Source of the DNA: Actinomycetota bacterium
GTDB taxonomy: Bacteria; Actinomycetota; Acidimicrobiia; Acidimicrobiales; Microtrichaceae
DNA: 5,897 nt
Assembly: GCA_005777415.1 (NCBI GenBank)
Contig: SXMI01000291.1
Span: forward strand, 1-5,897
Direction: 5' to 3'
Under the pieces are notes generated by a model, which made no database searches, was not told the DNA's origin, and saw only the letters and a list, made by a program, of their open reading frames with translations. Shown one piece after another: positions 5,038 through 5,897 of the stretch. Every line of letters starts with the position of its first letter. Position 1 is the stretch's first letter. Made by a program: the position numbers and the translations under genes.

Positions 5038-5897
5038 GCGGGGTCTTCTCGACGCCGGTCGACGATCCGGCCTCCGTCCCGGTCCGGCCCGCGGCCACCG
5101 TCATGCTGGTGCGTGACCGGGCGGCGGGAGGTGGGCTCGAGGTCTGCCTGATGCAGCGGAACCTGAACTCCGACTTCGTGGGCGGCGCCTACGTGTTCCC
5201 GGGCGGGGGACTCGACCCCGAGGACGCCGACGATCGGTTGGCACTCCGGTGTCGCGGCCTGGACGACGCCGAGGCCTCCCGGCGTCTCGACCTGCGCTCG
5301 GGCGGACTCGCCTACTGGTTCGCCACGGTCCGGGAGGCGTTCGAGGAGGCGGGCGTGCTCCTCGCCGGCCGGGCGGACGGGCTGCCGGTGGGCTTCGACG
5401 ACCCGGTCGTGGCCGAACGCTTCGAGCGTCACCGGGGCCGGGTCGACCGCTCGGAGTGCACGCTCCGGGAGGTCCTCGAGGAGGAGGACCTGGTCGTGGA
5501 CGGATCGGCGCTGCACTACTTCGCCCGTTGGATCACGCCCCTCGGTGCCCACCGTCGCTACGACACGAGGTTCTTCCTGGCGGCCGCACCCGAGACCCAG
5601 GAGGTGCGCCAGGACGACCGCGAACTCATCGGGACGGCGTGGATGCGGCCCGCCGAGGCGCTGGCTCGTCACGAGTCGGGTGAGATCACCATGATCTTCC
5701 CGACGGTCCGCACACTCGTCGCACTCGACCGCTTCGACTCCTCCGAGGCGGCCCTCGCCCATGCCGCCGCCGTCGCCGAGGTCCCGGCGGTGCTCCCGAC
5801 GCTGGTCGAGTCGGCTCACGGCCTGCGGATCCGGCTCCCCGGTGATCCGGAGGGAACCGGCGGTCTCTACGACGCGTTCACGGGGCTGCCGGCCCCG
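5034..5897 (+). CDS. NUDIX hydrolase, NUDT19-like (3' end outside window)
   Basis: The frame is open from the GTG at 5034 to the window edge, giving 288 residues with no stop. RPAATVMLVRD (18-28) starts the fold. The Nudix box is split: G57-x5-E63 lies in VFPGGGLDPED, and REAFEEAGV is at 100-108, with 36 residues between E63 and R100 instead of the usual 7. Such an insertion is known in NUDT19, an acyl-CoA/CoA diphosphatase. All the metal-binding glutamates of REAFEEAG are present, so the enzyme should be active on a nucleoside-diphosphate-linked substrate such as CoA derivatives; the exact substrate is inference. The start overlaps the fxsA stop by 4 nt. ATG at position 24 is too far into the fold to be the start. 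The gene may continue only slightly or substantially beyond the edge. Confidence 0.9.
   Translation, partial: MSGVFSTPVDDPASVPVRPAATVMLVRDRAAGGGLEVCLMQRNLNSDFVGGAYVFPGGGLDPEDADDRLALRCRGLDDAEASRRLDLRSGGLAYWFATVREAFEEAGVLLAGRADGLPVGFDDPVVAERFERHRGRVDRSECTLREVLEEEDLVVDGSALHYFARWITPLGAHRRYDTRFFLAAAPETQEVRQDDRELIGTAWMRPAEALARHESGEITMIFPTVRTLVALDRFDSSEAALAHAAAVAEVPAVLPTLVESAHGLRIRLPGDPEGTGGLYDAFTGLPAP

Noticed and set aside
4413..5819. 468-residue open frame on the minus strand
   Set aside because: It is antisense to fxsA and the NUDIX gene. The product is Arg/Thr/Ser-rich with no recognisable motif.
1..5897. Mobile element, prophage, CRISPR or toxin-antitoxin module
   Set aside because: No transposase, integrase, spaced repeat array or toxin-like pair was seen. 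Base and codon use look uniform across the window.

Overview
The window is a gene-dense, GC-rich segment from an actinomycete. A WhiB-family iron-sulfur protein gene, frequent GTG starts, TANNNT-type -10 boxes and a tandem pair of ArsA/GET3-like ATPases of the mycobacterial Rv3679/Rv3680 type all point to Actinomycetota. A deep lineage such as Acidimicrobiia is possible, but the sequence alone does not settle it.

Left half (minus strand). Read in the direction of transcription, an operon starts at 2581. It encodes an ArsA-like ATPase of the Rv3679 type, a second ArsA-like ATPase of the Rv3680 type overlapping it by 4 nt, and a stand-alone receiver-domain protein 11 nt further on. A GC hairpin follows. 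The 5' part of a tRNA-Pro (probably CGG) on the same strand is cut by the window edge.

Right half (plus strand). Diverging from the ATPase operon across only 51 bp is a long-form NfeD membrane protein whose N-terminal serine-protease domain looks catalytically dead. Then come a WhiB gene with its own promoter and a pair of phased direct repeats upstream, an FxsA-family membrane protein that appears to be expressed from a leaderless mRNA, and a NUDIX hydrolase. The NUDIX gene overlaps the FxsA stop by 4 nt, carries an NUDT19-like insertion inside its Nudix box, and runs off the right edge.

How the genes may work together. The two ATPases should form an asymmetric heterodimer, because only one has the signature lysine of the deviant Walker A motif. 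The receiver protein is translated from the same transcript and could be its regulator or partner. NfeD and FxsA are both membrane proteins, and WhiB proteins are redox sensors, so a membrane or redox stress theme is plausible. That link is inference. No phage, insertion sequence, CRISPR array or other mobile element was seen. The most unusual elements are the receiver domain attached to the ATPase pair and the degenerate NfeD protease domain.
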